This document shows positions 41,895 through 54,185 of a stretch of DNA of 64,000 bases, one piece after another; positions within the stretch are counted from its first letter, which is position 1, and the number at the start of each line of letters is the position of its first letter. Position numbers and translations under genes: made by a program. The stretch spans positions 2,411,911 to 2,475,910 of the forward strand of contig OZ034970.1 of assembly GCA_964030785.1 (NCBI GenBank). The letters are read 5' to 3'. This DNA is from Siderastrea siderea. Its lineage: Eukaryota; Cnidaria; Anthozoa; Scleractinia; Rhizangiidae. The notes below the pieces were generated by a model that saw only the letters and a program-made list of their open reading frames with translations, made no database searches and was not told the origin of the DNA.

Positions 41895-43643
41895 ATGAAT
41901 ACAGCATTTCTAATGAACTTGGGTCTCCAGTTTGCATTCGGCTTCTTCATCACGTTTGTTTTCAGTCTTCAAAGAATCTGTCAAGACTTCCACTTTGTAT
42001 TAGACAAAGATGTCATAAATGACCACGCCCTAGATGGCCACGTGTTTCAAAGACATACATTGAAGAGTGCTACAGTGTCATGTGATGTGTAGAGACAACT
42101 TTCGATGTATCTCAATCAATTATCTACCCACCGAAAGAGAAAACAATCGCGAGCTGAACCTCGAGGGTAAGGAGAGGAAGCCAGATGCGCTGAAATCCAA
42201 GGTTAAAGCTCAGTATTATGGTTTAGTTAGAAACTCTCTGACACTGTTGAGGTCAGAAATGAAATCAAGGGGTACGAGTGCATGAGGTATTTCGGAAAAT
42301 CATGAGCATGCAATTTACATGTAAAGTCAAAGAAGATTGATCAAAAGATATGTATTAGCAATACGTTGAACTGCAGAGGAGAACGGATAAAAATCGTTCA
42401 AATATTTAATTACTTTCAAATGATGATCATTTCTTCAGTTATGATGATCAACTATCCATTCAATATATTTTTCCGAGTGTAGGTATTCAAAAAAAGGAAA
42501 GTGTCGCTGCGTTAGGTTTTAGAATCTGTTTATCATAGCTACTTTTGAGGATCGCTGTTTTTACAACAAATTTAAAAAAAAGCTGGTTTAATTAAAACGA
42601 CTTTCACTAATTTATAAAAAGTTTTGAAGAAAATCAGGATACATAGGAAAAAGTTGCGTTTATATAATCACTTTTTCTTTGTTAATTTTGCAAGGTAACC
42701 CGCAGTAATATAGCTAGTAAAGGTTGTAGGTAAAATATTCCTTTATCAAAAATTGCTTACCCCAAAATTTGTCTGCAAACGCTCCTAAAAGTTGTATTGA
42801 CAACACTAATCTATGTGGTTTGTTCAAAACAGGGTGGACGAAAGTACGTCCCGGGCCAAGATCAGTGCATGAATAGGTGCTGCAAACCAAATCCTTGTCT
42901 CCAGTGAGGGGAATGCCGGGAGATTTGTGATCCCAATGACATCAGGTTTGACTGCACATGTCCAAGGAATTTCCTTGGTAACAGCTGCGAAATCAGGTGT
43001 TATGGAAGCTTTCTAGAGGCTTTTCAGATGACCTTAAAAAAATCTGGCACATACGCCATCTGCGATGAAGTCAACGGGCCATTTTTCGTTTTCTTGCGAT
43101 ATGGAATCTGAGTCCAAGTTATTCTTGACTTTGATCCAGTCATTTTCATTTGAACGGAGAGCATTTTTTTATGATAAAGGCTTTAGAGTTGATTTTCCTG
43201 TAGGCGAGGATTCGTCGAACATAGATTGGACCCTCTGCAGATTATCCTTGTCGTACATGAAGTATCTGAAGAATGTTTCAAGTCGTCTTAGACCTTCTTG
43301 CAACTTTCATGCAGACGTTCATCAGTACACTGACTACGCACGCAGAACACTAAAAGCTCTTTCTATTTTGTTCACGATTGAGAATAAGTGCACGTGGTTT
43401 GGGTTTCTTAATGTTCGTGGAAATGAGTGTCGTGAATGTACTGCCTTGACCAGTCAAAGGGAGGGGCGTCTCTGGTTTTAAACAGCTACTCTAGCAAACC
43501 GTATGGATGCCAATTTGATGGCAGACCAGGAATGGGCACAGGGGAACACAATTTTGGGTGGTATGCAAATGGTAAAGTAAACCTGGATCATTGATACTCT
43601 TCGTCACCTTCTTCTACAACAGAACACTGGTTTGGCAGTAAAA
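41895..43643 (+). pseudogene. Third PAN-EGF-fibrinogen-like copy, degenerate
   Basis: Exon 1 (41895-42251) keeps the start codon, a hydrophobic leader and the PAN-like part. A 2-bp deletion near 42074 shifts the frame, and two PAN cysteines are replaced. The donor is a weak GAG|GTCAGA at 42252. Exon 2 starts after AACAG at 42832 with the same GG(E/R) junction and phase as the intact copies. It then has TGA in the EGF region near 42908, frameshifts near 43070 and 43480, and a TGA replacing the Cys of the HRCSAS-like motif near 43594. The intron is only about 580 bp, against over 4 kb in copies A and B. It is an old, dead paralogue that may show the intron size before insertions. Confidence 0.85.
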
Positions 43644-45694
43644 GAAAAACTAAGTCTTGTTTCAGACGTCGAACTACTGCCAATTTAAGGAGGTTCGACT
43701 ATAACATGACTTTTTTTGATCGAATTTAATTCACTTGAATTAACTAGTGATTGTTGGCCTCCGAAATGTCCGGGGCATGAGTTTAGCGATAGTATTGTTG
43801 CCACAAATTTTGAATTTGTCAGTTTTCTGCATTCTACTAATCGACAACCGGTTTTTACAGCGAAAGTAGCAACTCTAATGGACTTGGACCATGAATTACG
43901 GCGAATGTTAACAACATCGAAGAAAGAAATAAAACACCAAACAAAATAAACAAATAGTAACAATAGGTCCAAAAATAACAAAACAAAAAAGAAAACAGAT
44001 GATTCCACTTACATAGAAACATTCGTAACAGCCTGAACGTCATTAGTAATTTTGCTTAAAGTCAAGTACTCGGGTTAAAACCGTATAAAGGCACCTGTTT
44101 TTGTGAAGCACCCATGATGCCCTATTGACCTAGCTAGCGCGATAAAACCAGGGATAGAAATTATTAACTACTTTAAATTTAGTGCGAGAATTTTAACATA
44201 TTCTTAAAACAGAATCTCGGTTAAAAACTGGTGTTGGAAAATGTGAATCATTTGGCAAGTCTTAAGTTAAGGTAAAGTTAATTTGAGTTGATTTTAAGTA
44301 GCTTACAGTTATTTATTAAGCAATTGTTTTACGTTATATCATTTAACGCTGTAAATGTTTTTGTCTTTCGTTAATTTAATTTTTAGTTATTGAATATAAT
44401 TACATTTCTACGTAAAAACATGTTTGATCAGCATTAACAGCATTGCGTACCTTCAAGGATTTACAATTTTGCATTAGAACCTCCACGGTTTCAGGACTAG
44501 GATATATATGCACTTCAATTGTTATTCAAATCGTGCAAATCCTGTAATTGCCTTTGTACATTGTTTGATTTCTTGTCTTCTCAAACATTCTAACACCTTA
44601 ATTTACTTTGCTTATAACGTACGCAATCTCGTACAAAACTCTGACCATGGAAATTCGTATATAAAGAATTATTACCCCTCCCCCTGTTATCAATGTTGTT
44701 TTGACAACCGAGGACTAGGTTTACGACGTTCAAGGCAACAGTGAGTAAGGGGAGGGAAAGGGGTGCGGGAATGAAAAGATATCTATAATAATGCTCGAGT
44801 TATCATTTAGTAAATGCAGTGGCCTTGGACCATCCTGTTGACACTGCTCGATCAGAAGCACTGAATCATGTTTAAATGGTTCTAAATGTCAGAAATGAGA
44901 GATTTGCTGTAACTGTTCTGTGTATTTTGATTCCGGAATGAGGGCAATCGAGCGCTCTCTTACTTGTCCATTAAATTTGCAAAAATTTAAAAAACCATTG
45001 ACTTACTTGGTAAATGTTTGTTACCTGTCAGCCTCGAGCCTTTCAAAAAGTACGAAAAACGTAGCCTTTTATTACTCCTGTTGTGCTCCCCCCCCCCCCC
45101 CCCCCTTCCACCCAACCATTTTAACTGAAAATGAAAATGTCGGCTTGGAGCCAGGAATATGGGTGTTATTGGGTGTCACCGTGTTGCTATGACATGTTTT
45201 ATTCCGGGCTGGAAAACACGACACCCAAAGAACAGCCATTTTTCCAGCAACCCAGATAAACGTTGACAATTTTTTTGCAACAACTTGTATCGTATTTTCT
45301 TAGTTTGAATAGAACAATGTATTTTACAATATTTCTCGTTGAGTTCCTCTCTCTATCTCCACTGCTGCATCTTTGAAAGCGCCCGCACTTACAAATTGCG
45401 AACTTGTTTTGGCATGTGCAAAACAAGTTTGGTCAATATTTGACGAAATGTCTCTTTATTAAAATTTTAATAAAAGCACTGGCACCGAAATCGGATAACT
45501 GGACGTTTATGGTTTGCGGTGAAAAAACATGAGTTATGGGACTTTTTTAATTGTTAACTTGGAGTTTGTAAAGTTAAGCTTTCCTCGCAAAGACTACTTA
45601 AAAAAGTCAGATAGGGTACATATTAACGTCCACGGTTTCTTCCATATTTGTAAAATTAGCGCTACCTCTCTTTTTTCTTTACTGCAGATAGCCA
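43644..45694. other. Intergenic stretch, nothing recognised
   Basis: AT-rich sequence with a C-run at 45089-45106 and no motif-bearing ORF. It probably contains the promoter and 5' UTR of the expansin-like gene; an intron end (CTGCAG) lies just before its start codon at 45695. Confidence 0.5.
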
Positions 45695-48600
45695 ATGTCA
45701 GCCCAGATGCCTAAGACCGCCAATAGGCGGATACTATTATTTATGGCCTCCATCTTAGCAATCCTAACTTTGGTCAAAGAGGTACATTTCAACCGCAATA
45801 TAACTGCAAACCGGCAGTAGTTGTTGTTTCTTTTTTATTTGTTTGTTTGTTTGTTTGTTTTTGCTGTAATCTGTAAACAGTTGGAATGCACAAAGTTTCG
45901 TTTTAAAAATAATGATAGCACTGAGTATGTGACTGTCAGCGGATGATTTGGTTGAAAGTAGTTTCGTTCTTGTAGATCTTTTCCTGATCAGCCTCAAAAG
46001 TTATGCACAAGATAAAAAATAAGCTCTTTAAATTAAACGCAAATGTATACTAATAAAGAAACAATTTTCCTAATCGGCCACAGCGCTAGACTCAGACTCC
46101 AGCCGTGAGCGTCTCGATGCGCCCGCGATTCTCGCCACCTTCACGGCTGGGTGCACGGTTTTGGTTGCATGTCCGTGACGTCATTACAATTCTAATAATT
46201 ATGCAGACAATCCACACGTCATTTGCTTAAATTTTGTCTTTCTTTCTTTTTTTTTAATCGTCTTGAAAAGAAACGAAATGCGAAAAGTATGCCTGAAACG
46301 TCCTCCTAAAAGTGTGAAATTTCAAGAGAAAGACGAAATCCCGCTAAATTATGTAGCGCATTCTGCCCCGCAAATTTCAGGCGGCTTGTCTCTGATTGGA
46401 CAGTCTAAACAATAACCAAACCCGTGCGCCCAGCCGTGAAGGTGGGGAGAATCGCGGTCGCATTGAGACACTCACGGCTGGAGACTGAGCCTACCACAGC
46501 GCAATCGGTTTTATAAACGTTGTTGAATGTAAGCTAACATTTAAATTTTCTCGCATTAGCAGAATACTGCAGTGGTGAAGCGAGACACTACTCTTGACAA
46601 TGTCAAGGCAATGTACAACCGATTTGTAAGTCCATCGACGGGAAAGGTTCGTGGTTACATTCTACTTTATTAAATGGGTGCATTTTGTTACTTTTTTCCT
46701 CTAGCCTTAAAACGGATGTATACTGACGTCAACAAATTGAATTCTGAAATAATGTGTTATATCATTATCACATTTTGCGGTCTTTATCGAAACCTTAAAA
46801 CCTGAAGGACGAACAGAAAAATGTCATATCTCATTAGACAACATCCATCATGTCCATAAAATTAAGAAGTCCACTTTTTCAGTGTGACCTTTGTTGAGTA
46901 TATTTTGCGACTAACTCTTGTAAATTGAAGGCCAAATACGTAAGCGTTGGAAAAAACGCTTGCTCCATGGACGTTCCACCTTCCGTTACCAACGCGCCGG
47001 GAATAATACACGTGGCCGCCTCCAAGGATGACTTCCAGGCCTCTCTCGGTTGTGGAGTATGTTTAAAAATAATGGGCAGTGGTAAACCCGCTGCAGCAGA
47101 TCTGGATGGTGCACCGCCTGTCAAGGGCACTTTGAATGGAATTGTTGTTGACCAGGACGATTCATTAAGTCAAGGTAAATTATAGACTCTTAACATACCT
47201 CTAGCGATTCATTTCGAAAGAAACATTCCAAATAGAAAGAAAAATAACGTTACCTGGTGAAGGAAGTACTAGTGCAAATCTTGAAGGCACCGGCGTTTTG
47301 TTTGGAATTTATTGATCAGTTTAAAGTTCTTGTTAGAAGAGTAATATATTCAAAACGGCCGAGAAAATACTAGGAACAAAGCTATTTACTTCAATGGTTA
47401 AACTTAGCCGAGTTTTCCATAATCTTCATTCCAGAGGGAAGGGATATTTAAAACCCCCCAACCCCCCTCCCCCCACCCGCTAAAGACGCTGCTTGGGGGG
47501 GGGATGTGGCGTCATCTAAAATGGTGGCTGCGATGACGGTCATCTTGCATTTTACCATAAATTGAATTTATGGAAAAAGTGCAGACATGGCCGAGTATTT
47601 TTATTTGTATACAAGTACAGTATGACGCATGTACACGCCTTAATTCTTTTTGCAAGCGTCGTAAACCATTTATATTTATTAACAAATGGTTAAATAATTT
47701 TCTTTATCATTGAATTACCAGGAGATTTAGCCCTCCTCCCTCCAGAGAGCGGAAGTGGACTATGGAAAATAAATTTTAAGGCTGTTGACTGCCCAACAGG
47801 GATGGGTCCAGCTGGCTTCATACAGTTCCGGTTTACTGGCAGCAATGACATGTATTTCAAACTGCAAGCAACGAATGCAAAGTAAGTATGTGTGTAATCA
47901 TATTTGGTTCCTATATGTTTTTTTCTGGTAAACTTAGCTTGAGAAAAAGAAGAACAATTTTCACTTGAATGGTCACTTATAAAATTTTATTCAGACAAAA
48001 AGAGAGATATAGAGCTTTTAAAACGCAATTACATGCAAGTACTGCAGCAACGTAACTCTCATTCACTAATTTCTGAAAAGTTTCAACCTTACACTTAAAT
48101 ATCATTAACAGCACAAAAATCACTTTTGTCACAATTTTCAGAGTCCCTGTTGCTGGAATCGAGGCATTTGAACGAGTCAAAGGTAAATGGTTCTGTCTCA
48201 CGAGAACTACGGACAACTTCTTTACGAGCGAAGGAATGGGTGCTGTGTCGTTTCCGCTAAAGGTTCGCCTGACGAGTATTATGAATGAACAGATGGAGGC
48301 AACAGTTAACGCATTGAAAAACGATGTTGCTATAAAATCTGACATCCAGTTTTCGGACACTAATGTGAGAGGTAAGAAGCGTTAAAACGCAACCTAGTCC
48401 TATACCCTAGCTATTCTCGTAGTTTCTCAGGCAAACACAAAGTGTGCATATATCAATGTCTTTTGATGAATCCTTTGATGAATGTGTTGTCATTCTGTTT
48501 AGGTGGATCACCTGAAGGAATAAAGTGTTTTGGTCAAGGGGACAGACCATCGTCTGGGGAAGGTAGGAAGAATTATTATTACACGCAATTTATGTTCGTG

Positions 48601-51600
48601 TAAAGAATCCAAAGTTACCAAACCACCCAGAAAAACAAAGCTCGCCAGTTTTGCACTCAGGCTTACTGCTTTCACATGTGGTTGAAATGTTGTCATTGGG
48701 TGTATACTTACAAGGATTCCAAAACTGGTTGAATAGGCAGGTATTCAATAATCTGCATAGCCTAAAAATTGCTGTACGACTTGCTAGCTCAAACCAAAAC
48801 CTCTTGGATTAAAGTGTGATGTCACTCATTGTTTTTGCTGTTGATCACACAGGAGACGAGGCATTCTGCGTGTCGAAAGAAGATGGAATTTATGCTGATC
48901 CCACTGACGAGACCGCGTTTTACATGTGTAAAGGTGAGAAAGCAGCTAAGAAATTCTGCCCAACTGGCCTTAAGTTCAACCCGATGATCTCTTCCTGTGA
49001 CGTTCCAGAAGACGTTAGATTTACCGGAAATTACGCGGAATCTCCAGACAGTTTACATCAAAAAGAAACTACTAGATGGATGTCGTTGCCAGGAAACGCT
49101 GGACTTAAGGTTCTTTCTGTTGGTGGTGCCGAGGAGTCTCAAAAGCAAGATGACAAGCCTGTTTTACAGCCTCAACGACCACGTAAGATATTCTCTATCA
49201 ACATTTTCAATGGCGGTCAGACAACAGCAAAAAATGCAGTAGCCAATGAGACCCTCTATCAGGACCAAAGACAAAATAGTTCTTTAAACCGTACCGCTAC
49301 AGACACAACACTACTGGATTTGAATGCCAAGATGCCCGACAAATCAGCAACTGAAGGTCATAGCCATAACAATTTGCGGACTACATCAAATCGGGCTGCG
49401 TGGATGAATGCATCGATGCTCCTTGATGAAAAAGGGCAATTAGCTCTCAATGAAAGTGTGGAAAATTCTAATGGCCAATCGCAGAGTAGCAACAACATAA
49501 CAAGCAAATCAAACCCTCATTCACACGATCATCTTGGAACAGAAGCAGAGTCAAATTCCAAGCAAAATTTTCTTCCCAAAAGTTCAAGCGCTTCGATGGA
49601 ACTTCCGATAAATGCTGGGAATTCGGAAAATAAAAAGTCTCAGTCCTTACAAGAAGCTGGTAAAGCTAAGTTTTTATCGAGTCATCTCATTTCTCCTCAA
49701 AAGGTGTTTGCAATAAATGTGTTCAATTTGCATCCAAAACCACCGAATACAGAGAAACAGAGCCTAAACGCCAATGAGAATACGAAAATAGAAGGATACC
49801 AGAAGGTTGAAACAGCCGCCCAATACAGCGATGCACCTGTAACCACTTCCAAAGCTCCTGTGCAGCCATATGAGGATCAAACGAACAATGGAGAGGTTTT
49901 TAATACTGCTGGATCCAAATCTGACTATGCGCACAGACAGCAAAACCAGCCTCAAGATCTTGGAAGCAAACCGGTTCAGGATGAGTTATTCACCACAAAC
50001 GAGGCTCATCCGTTACCGCTCCATTTCAAACTGAAGGTACAAATGGATGAAAGAGGAAAACAGCCGGGTTTTAATTGTACTTTGTTTGAATGCTCTGAAA
50101 GTGAATCTCCAAAACAAAATGACAAGGCAAAAGATAATGGATCACAATCAATGCAAGCTGGTTCAGTAGTACCTGGACCAACTGGAGAACTAAATCGTGA
50201 CTCACAAGGAAAAAAGAATGAGAACGAATTTCATATCACCGTAAACACTATCGGATCAGAACCGCTAAGAGGTTTACATGTGATTCCGGACCAAGCGAAC
50301 GGCGTGCAGCAAGTATCTCCTCAAGCAAAAGAAGTAAAGTATACTTCAGAACCTAAAAACACTTCAGAAGTCCAGATTCAGCTACCAGGTGCATCGCTTT
50401 TAAAGGAAACGCGTGGATCCCTTTTCCTCCCTAATGATGCTAACACAGCAACAAAAATAACTGCTGCAAACCAAGAAAAAGCTGATGTAACAGCACAAGA
50501 CAATGCAAACACAAACAACGATAGCAAAGTGGTACAGCCAGATGTGCGTCAGAACGAAACAAAAACAGTACATCTCCAAGAAGTTTCGTCTAATGCGAGT
50601 TCTATAACCAGTAGTAAAGCACTCCCTGGGATCCCTTTAAAAGCATCTGGAGGCCCTACTGAGAACAATGTTAGTAATATAGATGCTTACAACGACAAGA
50701 AACTGGAAAACACGCAGCACGCTCCAGGGAAGGAAATAGTTACTGGAAAAATGGAATCAAACAACAAAGTTAATATCAATTCTCATCAAGCCATCTTTTC
50801 AATAAATGAAGTACCAGACAAAGGAACTCAACATCAGTTTCACGAACAAGGTAAAATGAACAAACAAAACTTTGTACAAACTCCAGCCACTGCAAATAGC
50901 CAACCACAGCTGAAGATTATTTTGAAAAGTCCTGGGAAACTTGGCGCGATTTTGAGTTCTGGCTCCCAGTTGAAGAGAAGATCAGAGGCAAGGGGCCATA
51001 TTGTGCAAATTCTAAAAAGCCTGATAGATAGGCCGCTCGATTTAGGATCGCAGAAGAAAGACGTTTTATCAAAGTTGTCAAGCCTCGTAAGCAAACCTGT
51101 TAGATTAGGAGTTAAAATGCCCCAGTCTGATCTGGAATCCATTAAAGATAGTGGAAGTATTGCCCAGAGCATCTTGGAAGCTAACAAGGAGTACCTCGAC
51201 GATATTGCTATGCAGGGAATGGTTTTCAGTGATGGGGATCTAGACACTGAAAATATGACTGACATTGCCGATACTATTAAACAAGGTCATAACTACATAC
51301 ATCAGGTATCTGAATTTCCGCAGTGGGAAAACCAAAATGCCGCCTCGTCTGAATTTCACAGCCAAGGACAAGGTCAAAAGGAGGAGGAATATTTCATGAG
51401 TCAAGCACAAAATGACGACGATGAAGGTAAGTTTTCCAGTGTATTTTCGATGTTTTTGTTTGCAGGATTTAAAATTTTGTTGCTGGGTTTGTTGTTGTTG
51501 TTGTTGTTGTGGTTTTGCTGTTGTGTTGCTATCGTCGTTGTTTTTGCATTGTTGTCGTCATTGTTGTTTTCTTTTTCTGGTTTTCATTGAAGTGCACACA

Positions 51601-54185
51601 TTTGAATTTCTTCCTTATACATTGACCAAAGCAAAAAAGTTTGATCTTTCTTTTCGTTTCTTCAGTTAGCTTTGCGAAGAGTGGGTATTCCCCTATTGTT
51701 ATTTCATCACCATACTTGCTTTTCCCATGCTTGAACAACTGAGGGGCTCAGCACCATCTCACAAAGCTGCAAATTGCCGTTGACAAACAAACAAGGGCAG
51801 TGTGTTTCAAAACCAAAAAAACATGTATTCGATTTTTGAGTAAATGGCCAATTTTAGTTTAACTAAGCTAACTCATTTCTAGCATACACTCTTTTTTATA
51901 AGAACGCGTAAAATTTGGCTGAGCCTGAGGATGTTCTTATCTTAGCCCTTACATTTTCTTAAATTTTGGGGCAAATCTCAGCCTCAACGTTCTTATAAAA
52001 ATGGTTCTTATATAAAAAAAAGAGTGTACCCCACTTTGCCTCTGAGCGCCTCAAGAAACAGTTTCATTCTAGCTGATTAAACACTGACATTCTTAGGGTA
52101 TATGTCCATATGATACAAACAGTATAACAAAAGCTCGCCAGATTTCTCCAGTCCCTTTGGCTTAAGCGTCACTATTTGCGAGTGGAGGGGAATTGAGATT
52201 CTTAAAAATCAGATTATTCCTTGCTTTAATAACACTCACAGGTTTTAAAACTTTTTTGCCTTTAGCGACTTTTGTTTGTTTTCCCTTTCATCCCGTAACA
52301 TTCAGTAATTGGGATTGATTCCGGTTCCCGACAAATGTTGCAACACGTTTTCGCCTCTTGCCTACAATAGCGAGCACATCCCGTTGCTAGCTGTGGTATT
52401 TGCATCCCATATCTCATCCTTGAACATTCAAAACATACCTCACCCTAAAGCCCGCCCACCGTACGTTGAACCATCGATACCGCGTCTCGTTTCTGCCATG
52501 CACGTCTCTACCTTATCTTACTTCTAGGTTCCAGTGCAAGTGGAATGAGAGAGAAAGACGGCCACGGTGCTGTTTTCTCTCATTCTAACAAGACGGACAA
52601 ATCAGGATTGGATGGATCCGGTGGTATGGTTGACGTTCAAATTGACGACCATAAAGACGCTGTATCGGTAAATGTTGGAACGTATGGCTTATCAGAAGTG
52701 AATTCTTACAAAGGAGGGAAACCCAAGTCCAAATCTGACCCAAGTATGAACAAACGTATAACTGAGGGTTTAGTTTTAGAGCCCTGCTATTAGAGGGTGC
52801 ATGCATGAAAGTGCCAACTTGCAATGACAAACTGGCCTTGAGTTCTTTCACTTAACTTTGTTTAAACACGGTTAAAAACCTCAGGCCTTAAATTTACTAA
52901 TAAAACTACATTTAGAAAACAGCGAACACTAAACAAAGTATAAATTCTAACTACAAAAATATAACTACTGGAATTACTCTTTCTTAATTAATTAAGAACA
53001 ATAATATGTAAAAAAGGATGCTTGCTTCCATGAATGCCGTGTATTGATTATAATTAACCACTATTATCGAAAAAACCGCTGCAGCCGGATTTGAAGTTAG
53101 AGAGAGTTTGTGTTTGCCGCAGCCTGACAGATAGGCTGTTCCACAGCACCGCACCACTGTAGCTGAAGCTGTTTCTGAGTAGAAACTATCAGCTAATAAC
53201 ATATTTATTACTTTGTATATTTCATTTTTGTTCATTTGTTTGTTTAATGTTCTATTGAATTCATATCCCTATTAGCTGTCACATAAGAAAAAAATATGAT
53301 TTACAGCTACTCTAAAACAATACTTACTTTACCATTATAAAATATGCTTTCTTGGGGATTTCTAAGTACTTATTCTCGGAAGTGAAATGAGGGTGACATG
53401 GTGATTATGTATGTACAGAAGCTTGGGACACTTAATCATATCAAAACGCTGTTAAGTTGTAGTGGCGAATAAGATCTTGAAGCAAAAGAAAGAATCTGCC
53501 TAGAATTTGCCACCAGAAACCAAACGTTTCTTGCAGTCGAGAAAAAACAAAAAGCAATTTCCTTTCAAATGCATTTTTCTAAAGTAACAAAAGCAACTTT
53601 GTAGTACAGGAACGCGGGCTACCTAATGACACTTACTTTCGTTCCAGAGTTTTTCAAGAAATATTCGTCATTTCTGGTGTTCCATGTTTTCATTAGCACT
53701 GTTAATAGAAGTCAATAAGCTCCCCTTTTAGGTATTCTTCTTGAAAATAAAGAATTAATACAGATAACATGGAGTGCTGACAAGTGGTGCCTGTTCAGCT
53801 TAGAATTCATGCACTCGATGTATTATCAGTGATTTAGTTCCTGTAAGGGCTTATAAATTATTATTGAGTTTTTAAGATAAATTTTCTCTCTTTGTCTTTC
53901 ATTCTTTTAGAATTAAAATCCTTTTGTATTGGAAAGTCGAGTGGAATTTATACCAATCCTTTTGAGCAGAAAAGCTTCGTAATTTGCTCCAATGGAGTGT
54001 CGGAGGAAAGGGAGTGTCCAGAAACCATGTTCTTTAATCCTAAAGAAAAGATCTGTGACATCCCAGATGGAACTGAGACAAAACCGACAGATGCAAAGGA
54101 AAATATCGCAATAACAAACGCACCTTGGAAACGTGCGCCTGGGAGAGGGAAAATCATGTCCGGCAAAGGGGACGGCAAACGTTAA
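45695..54185 (+). CDS. Secreted expansin-like protein with two chitin-binding type-2 domains (nine exons)
   Basis: Exons: 45695-45781, 46563-46625, 46931-47174, 47722-47881, 48142-48371, 48503-48562, 48853-51426, 52528-52755, 53911-54185. All have GT-AG borders and consistent phases, giving about 1306 residues. The first exon is a signal peptide. Exons 3-5 encode a double-psi barrel (CSMDVPPSVTN, GCGVCLKIMG, VVDQDD, QGDLAL) and an expansin-type second domain (MYFKLQATNAKVPVAGIEAF, GKWFCLTRT). Exon 7 opens with a peritrophin-A/CBM14 domain (FCVSKEDGIYADPTDETAFY). A linker of about 800 residues rich in N, S, Q and K follows, with a recurring (K/A)IFSIN motif. Exon 9 has a second CBM14 (FCIGKSSGIYTNPF) and a basic tail. 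It probably binds and loosens chitin or other polysaccharide in the extracellular matrix. Exon 2 borders and the exon 8 donor are the least certain. Confidence 0.75.
46087..46493. mobile_element. MITE with 75-bp TIRs and 9-bp target duplication (MULE-like), in intron 1
   Basis: Long inverted ends (about 46087-46165 against 46417-46493) start TAGACTCAGACTCCAGCCGT on the left and TAGGCTCAGTCTCCAGCCGT on the right (reverse complement). The 9-bp duplicate CCACAGCGC occurs at 46078-46086 and 46494-46502. Long TIRs plus a 9-bp duplication point to the Mutator group. No ORF. Confidence 0.85.
51427..52527 (+). other. Intron 7 of the expansin-like gene
   Basis: The donor is GAAG|GTAAGT at 51427 and the acceptor is TTCTAG ending at 52527. 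Read-through gives a false Leu/Cys/Val-rich C-terminus from a (GTT)n run at 51481-51510. The intron includes the MITE at 51885-52028. Confidence 0.7.
51885..52028. mobile_element. Small MITE with TA target duplication, in intron 7
   Basis: The ends CACTCTTTTTTATAAGAAC and the reverse complement CACTCTTTTTTTTATATAAG are inverted, flanked by TA (51885-51886 and 52027-52028). A second inner inverted pair (AGCCTGAGGATGTTCTTAT against ATAAGAACGTTGAGGCTGAG) makes nearly the whole 140 bases a hairpin. Tc1/mariner-type by its TA duplication. Confidence 0.75.
52756..53910 (+). other. Intron 8 of the expansin-like gene
   Basis: The donor, AAC|GTATAA at 52756, is weak and was chosen because its phase fits the acceptor CTTTTAG ending at 53910. 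A better-looking donor at 52669 (TCG|GTAAAT) would break the frame. The 3' half of this intron was copied with exon 9 into 62390-63330. Confidence 0.5.

Noticed and set aside
51481..51590. Leu/Val-rich putative transmembrane tail of the expansin-like protein
   Set aside because: Lies past a strong donor in intron 7, encoded by a (GTT)n run.
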